Assembly: GCA_949752735.1 (NCBI GenBank)
Contig: OX457038.1
Coordinates: forward strand, 58,557,906 to 58,621,905
Source: Lumbricus terrestris
Taxonomy: Eukaryota; Annelida; Clitellata; Crassiclitellata; Lumbricidae
Direction of reading: 5' to 3'
DNA length: 64,000 nucleotides
Part shown: positions 59,112 through 64,000 of the stretch, piece after piece
How the letters are laid out: every line of letters begins with the position of its first letter
Numbering within the stretch: position 1 is the stretch's first letter
Position numbers and translations under genes: made by a program
The notes under the pieces: generated by a model
What the model was told of the DNA's origin: nothing
What the model saw: only the letters and a program-made list of their open reading frames with translations
The model's database searches: none

Positions 59112-60401
59112 ATGGCCGTCACATTCGAGCCCCATTTGCTGTTGGTGGTATGCGCGGTGGTCGTAAGCCACTCCTTAACGGAAGTGTTAGGACACGGTGA
59201 TGGCGGCAACAGGGATTGCTCTCTTCAAGCCAAGTCGAACGGATCGGGACACTGCGCGTGCACGGCGCTCATGGACATCCACTGCAAAGGCCTGGATTCG
59301 ATTCCTGAGTTCCTCGATACGGGAATGACGTACAACGGGATCTACATGGCCAACCAGGCGATCACCGACGTTCCGCAGGGCATCTTCAAGTACATCCGGG
59401 TGAATAAGATCGTGCTGAACTTCAACCCCATCGGAGACAAGCTGAGTGCCAGCGCCCTGCGTGGCCTCGAGCGCATTCTGAGGGAGCTCTACCTCGGCGA
59501 CTGTGGCATCAGGTCGCTTCCGGACGGGATGCTGAACGGGATGGAGGAGCTGCGGCACCTCCACCTCTGGGCGAACCAGATCACCGCCATTCCGACGACG
59601 TTCTTCAAGGACTGCAGCAACCTCCACGAGCTGATCCTCTGGGGCAACCAACTGAAGGAGATTGACGATAACAGTCTGGCCGGTCTCTGGAAGCTTCGCA
59701 AGCTCGATCTGGACCGGAACCTCATCAAGGAACTGCGCAAGGACGCCTTCCGCCATCTTTCTGAACTGGAAGCGATCCATCTCGGAGAGAACCAGATAAA
59801 GACCCTCTCCAGCGAGACCTTCTCCTTCACGAAGAACCTCAAGATCCTGAACCTCGACGGGAATCGCATCACCAACATCTACCCGAAGGCGTTCGACGGA
59901 CTGGGTAACCTCCTCAGCCTGGCCCTCGATCAGAACAACATCACCTACTTCACTTCCCAGATCCTGGACAACCTGCGCAACCTGACGACCCTGAACCTTC
60001 AGAAGAACCGCCTGGAGGCGATCTGGCCTGGGACCTTCGGCGCCCAGAGGTCCCTGGTGCGTCTGAACCTGTCGAACAACCGCCTGAGGTCCCTCCCGGA
60101 CGACATGCTCAAGTCGAGCCCGCGTCTAAGGTACGTCTACCTCGAGAATAATCAGATCGCAACGTTCAGCCGGTGCGTGATGTCAAGGCGGGTGACGCCG
60201 CACACCGTCTCTCTGCTCGGGAACCCGGTCCGATGCAACTGCGACCTCAGCTGGCTGACCGATCTGTCCGAGTCGAAGGGACTGACGGTGTGGGGCACGT
60301 GCGCCGACGGCAACCACGACATCGAGATACCGACCTCAGTCATCAGTCGCCAGAACTATGTCATGTGCAACGCTTCCAAGGTCGACTGTAGGTCACAGTG
60401 A
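59112..60401 (+). CDS. Secreted leucine-rich-repeat protein
   Basis: 429 aa in one exon. The ATG at 59112 has A at -3 and G at +4. A hydrophobic signal peptide spans about 1-25. The N-cap has C36, C48, C50 and C58. About eleven 24-residue LRRs follow with the xLxxLxLxxNxIxxI pattern (for example LRHLHLWANQITAIP). The C-terminal cap starts NPVRCNCDLSWL with C375, C377, C397 and C419. There are several N-glycosylation sequons and no transmembrane segment or GPI-like tail, so the protein is probably secreted. The closest named type I recognise is the non-catalytic LRR subunit of oplophorus luciferin monooxygenase and similar crustacean proteins. That name does not imply bioluminescence; IGF-acid-labile-subunit-like or carboxypeptidase-N2-like LRR proteins are alternatives. 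The coding sequence is GC-rich against AT-rich flanks, as expected for an expressed gene. Function is unknown. Confidence 0.9.
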   Translation: MAVTFEPHLLLVVCAVVVSHSLTEVLGHGDGGNRDCSLQAKSNGSGHCACTALMDIHCKGLDSIPEFLDTGMTYNGIYMANQAITDVPQGIFKYIRVNKIVLNFNPIGDKLSASALRGLERILRELYLGDCGIRSLPDGMLNGMEELRHLHLWANQITAIPTTFFKDCSNLHELILWGNQLKEIDDNSLAGLWKLRKLDLDRNLIKELRKDAFRHLSELEAIHLGENQIKTLSSETFSFTKNLKILNLDGNRITNIYPKAFDGLGNLLSLALDQNNITYFTSQILDNLRNLTTLNLQKNRLEAIWPGTFGAQRSLVRLNLSNNRLRSLPDDMLKSSPRLRYVYLENNQIATFSRCVMSRRVTPHTVSLLGNPVRCNCDLSWLTDLSESKGLTVWGTCADGNHDIEIPTSVISRQNYVMCNASKVDCRSQ

Positions 60402-63369
60402 TGAGGTGGTAGCGCAGCGGAGGTAGGAGCATTGGGGCATACAAGAAAGGCAGCTATCGATGCTTGGGGGTGGGGGGAGGAGCAGTGCTTAAAGTGTAGA
60501 AAAAGAAATGCTCCAACGCCCCTTACATTGGCGGCAGACAAGAAAGGTGGATGACGATGCTTGGGGATGGAGGGAGGAGAAGTATTTAAAGTGTAGTAAA
60601 AGAAGTGCTTCAACGACCCTTACTTTTCTAGGTTCTACGTGGTAGGACGACGTTCAGATTTGAAAATAATTGCCTGGACGCTGTCCATGACCGTCCAGTC
60701 ACACTGTAATCCATGAGGAGGGATGGTAAAGAGGTGAGTGGATGGCGAACGTCAACAGTAGATTGTGGCAGATGATCTGCGACACGCCGCGCGTGGCAGA
60801 GGGGTTGGTCTTGAAGAACAGAGGTGGAGAAATGGTGGTTGATAGCGGAGGTTGGTAAAGGAACGCTGGTAGAATATTGATTATGGAGTATCAGTATAGT
60901 AGACGGCAAGTTGCATAGGTGGATGGTAGAGGATAGGAAGAGCTGAGCGGTGGATTCTTAAAATCACAACTGATAGATTGGGGCTGAAGGGAACCTCAAA
61001 TAATATTTTATAAACCAATTCTAGCTGAAGGGCTAAACAGTGGAATGTTCTTACGGGCGCAGATAAGTAAAGGTCAAATTACTTGAAAAGAAATTTTATC
61101 TAAACATCTAAGTAGTTAGTTTTGAAGGGCGATGAAGACGAAATCGAAGTTGATTTTCGAGCATCCATAGCAAGAACTCGTGCTTCTGATTTAAGGCAGG
61201 TGTATGTGTTTAAGGATGACGTTATAGAAATCCTTAAAAAAACTCAGAAGATAAATTGAAATAGCTGCAATGACTGCAAAATGTACATCGAATACTATTA
61301 AGAAAGAATATCTGGAGGTAGAAAAAGTTGAAAGAGTCAATGAAATGCTTCACCGTAACCCAACGGCTAAAGACAAAGAAAGGGATAATAATTGACTTAA
61401 GCCAGCTAGTAGCATAGCGATTGAATTGCAAGAGGTCTCAAATACATTCCGCAAGACTAAACCAGACATAAAGAAGCAGAAATTTCAAGCAGCCGAAGCT
61501 ATGTGATTTCAACGCGACTTTTCTGGGGTAAAGTTATTGTAAAATAAGTTCAAGCTCCTGAAGCCGCAATGGAAAATCGGCAATAGAAAGATGAAATTAT
61601 TTGCAGCCAAGCTGACCTTTTGTTCATCGACAAACTCGGTATAGGGCCTATACCTCAAAGTGCACCAGTTTCCTCCACAATTTCTATGATCCCTACTAAA
61701 AAACCTTGTTCTTTAAGCTGTCACCAGACAGTTTCTAACCACGCTTCAAAGCGCGATTGCCTTTCAGAATCCCATTATAATCTTCTTTTTTTCTTTTTTT
61801 TATTGCTCCCAAGTCAATTGTACACAGTTCTATTTTTTAAGCAGATCAGTATACTACAAATATGATAACAGAACATAAGCAATTCAATGCAACTAACAGT
61901 TCATGGAAAACAAACGGAACCCCTAACCTCTATTTGAAACCATAAAAGTTGACGTTCTTGAAAGGCCTGTATACCAAAAGCGTGATAGCTTGGTAAGAGT
62001 GCAGTTAAGCACCAGTAGACCTAGGCCTAATTGAAATACTATAGCACATAGCGTGGACGTTTTCATTCTTTACCAACACCTGCATTGAGCGGCAGCACAC
62101 TTTGTTGGCATCCTTCAGAAGCGGGGGAAAAGCACGCATGCTTGCTACCAGAACACTACCTATAGGCTACTATCAGCGTATGGTTGATGTGATCAACGGT
62201 GTAAACTCGGCAGACGGCTTTACATAGAATGAAGCCGTTAACTGTCGAAACACACGCACATGCAGCGACGTACGTGCGATCGCTTTTCGAATTCGTGATT
62301 GGTTGGGCTGTTTTATATGCGCTCAACTTATAAGCTTTCACATTGACTAATGGATGGATACACGCGACGTTTATTAGGTCGCTAATAGCCTACTACTGCT
62401 AGACTTCACGGAAGACAGCCGTAACTTAGTTGTAAGTCTTAATCTCACGTATACAAGGAAACCAGCCTCGTTGCTGACTTCTCAGTTGGTTCTAGAAGTA
62501 TAACACACGCAAGGTTTTGACTCTGAAGAGGAGCCAGAGGTCTGGTGATCATCGTATCTTTCACAGCCAGTATAGGCCTAAAAGTGGTTCAGAAACTGTT
62601 GACTATACACAGTCTCGATCTGCAAGAATGTGATTCTAAGACTTGTAATGCTGCTAACTTTCACAATGACTGCAGGATGGATAAAGGAATATGCAACATT
62701 TAGAATTGGGCACAACTTTCACAGTGACTTTACAATAATTGGTGGTTCGTGAAGATTTTTGCAGTAATGACGCTTCTTAACTTTCACAGCAACAGTTATT
62801 TGTTTACGATTTGTAAAGTCTATGATGTATGATCAACTTACATGTATATTAAACAGTTTGGTGCGGCGAAGACTTTCCGAATGACGATTCTAGGACTAAT
62901 CTATAGTGAAGTTCACACTGAATACAATAGAGTCTATAATATAGACATATTATGTGGACCAAAAAGGTACAATGCAGTTACTCGGCTTTCGCAAAACCGA
63001 TCGATACTAGGCCGAAGACTAATGCCGTCATCGACGAACCAAGAATCACGGTACTCCAGCTATATGGGCGTATACTTTAGGGGCGGGGTTCACCGGGTTC
63101 ATACCCCCGTCCGAAATGGATAGCTTAATTTCCGAATTTGTAAAGCTAATTCTATGTGTTTTCCGGTCATGTCCATTGGAAACCCCCACCACCATATGGA
63201 AATTCCACCGAAATTTTTCCCTGGGTACTTCTCAGCTTCCGACGTATTGTGTAGGTATTAGCCTACTACAGGCAATTCTTTCGCTTTTACTTGAAGATGA
63301 CTGTAGACACAATAATGCAATGTCCAGTGTCTATGTATAGACACTCATAATTATATGCATATTTTTATA

Positions 63370-63410
<41 letters not shown>

Positions 63411-64000
63411 TATATATGTGCATGAACATAATCAATGTGTAATTGTGCATATAATATTGTACAATATAACTTATATATAGCTATTTATATACACAGACGA
63501 GTATACAACTATGCTGCATACACCCTTTGTACATGTACAATGTACATTTACATTTACCCTAAATATATAATCATCACGTGAAAACAGAATATGAAATTAT
63601 GCATAGGCCTATATGCGCTCACATTACCGGTATAAATATTATAATAAGTATTTATCCTATGTGCATAATAATTATTATTATGTGCGTGTTGTGTTTGCGC
63701 ATGCGCATGCGCGTGCGTGTGTACGCATTCAAAGCTTCGTGTTTGCATACACGTAACGCGAGGAGTAGCAATCGCAAATGCGCATGAAAAGCCGATTTGA
63801 ACATCAAAGCGAGCGATAATGGGTCACTTAGTGCAGCGACGCACATATAACAAGAGACCTGACGTCGCAATTCAATCAACCCATATTATTATATTGGGTG
63901 GCGGAAATCACTTAGAAGCGTCGCTGCTCAAGCACAGGCAGCGCGACCTCTGTCGTCTGTTTGCAACATATTATTAATGTGACAGATTGTATTGCTGTCG
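60402..64000. other. 3' flank of the LRR gene and non-genic DNA
   Basis: A ~115-bp segment is tandemly duplicated at about 60431-60640 (markers 'GACGATGCTTGGGG' and 'TTAAAGTGTAG'). It is followed by a MITE-like end with 'GACGCTGTCCATGACCGTCCAG' (split 'GACGCTGTCC' and 'ATGACCGTCCAG', near 60677-60699), inverse to 23530. (AT)n lies at 63375-63408. I see no further gene, and no close AATAAA after the LRR stop. Confidence 0.45.

Overview
This is metazoan nuclear DNA. The evidence is a single-exon leucine-rich-repeat gene, a splice-acceptor-like site, Ty3/gypsy-type retrotransposons, hAT- and mariner-type DNA transposon remnants, and a very large load of simple repeats. An invertebrate, perhaps a crustacean or other arthropod, is my best guess. 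It rests on the LRR protein resembling the crustacean 'oplophorus-luciferin 2-monooxygenase non-catalytic subunit' type, on an arthropod-style Inr plus DPE core promoter in one LTR, and on frequent TAGGCCTA palindromes. I cannot name a species.

Layout. 0-20 kb holds no gene I can defend. It is microsatellites and polypurine/polypyrimidine tracts with a mariner-like fold-back element (84-1249), three short hAT-type MITEs with perfect 8-bp target duplications, and LINE-like 3' tails. 20.1-22.8 kb holds a TIR-flanked element carrying a broken gene of an unnamed transposon-like family, followed 13 bp later by a hAT MITE. 25.6-49.9 kb is a three-level nest of LTR retrotransposons. Element C (minus strand, 25565-49940) was interrupted in its integrase by element B (plus, 29168-46113), and the 3' LTR of B was interrupted by element A (plus, 36543-43829). 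All target duplications and LTR ends close exactly. 50-59 kb is MITEs, a large AG-rich pentamer array, (GA)n and tetranucleotide arrays, and a 1.8-kb hAT-like element. 59.1-60.4 kb is the only convincing host gene, a secreted LRR protein. 60.4-64 kb shows no gene.

How the parts relate. A encodes one intact 1835-aa Gag-Pol with integrase upstream of reverse transcriptase/RNase H (Gmr1-like order), with LTRs that look identical, so it is probably recent and possibly competent. C has the same unusual order but carries an in-frame stop and two frameshifts, although its LTRs differ at only one base that I found. B is a 9.65-kb non-autonomous element with an intact Gag and no pol. Its Gag reading frame begins inside the 2371-bp LTR and runs through the primer-binding site. 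B shares its LTR tip sequence and 4-bp target duplication with C, so a C-like element is a plausible helper.
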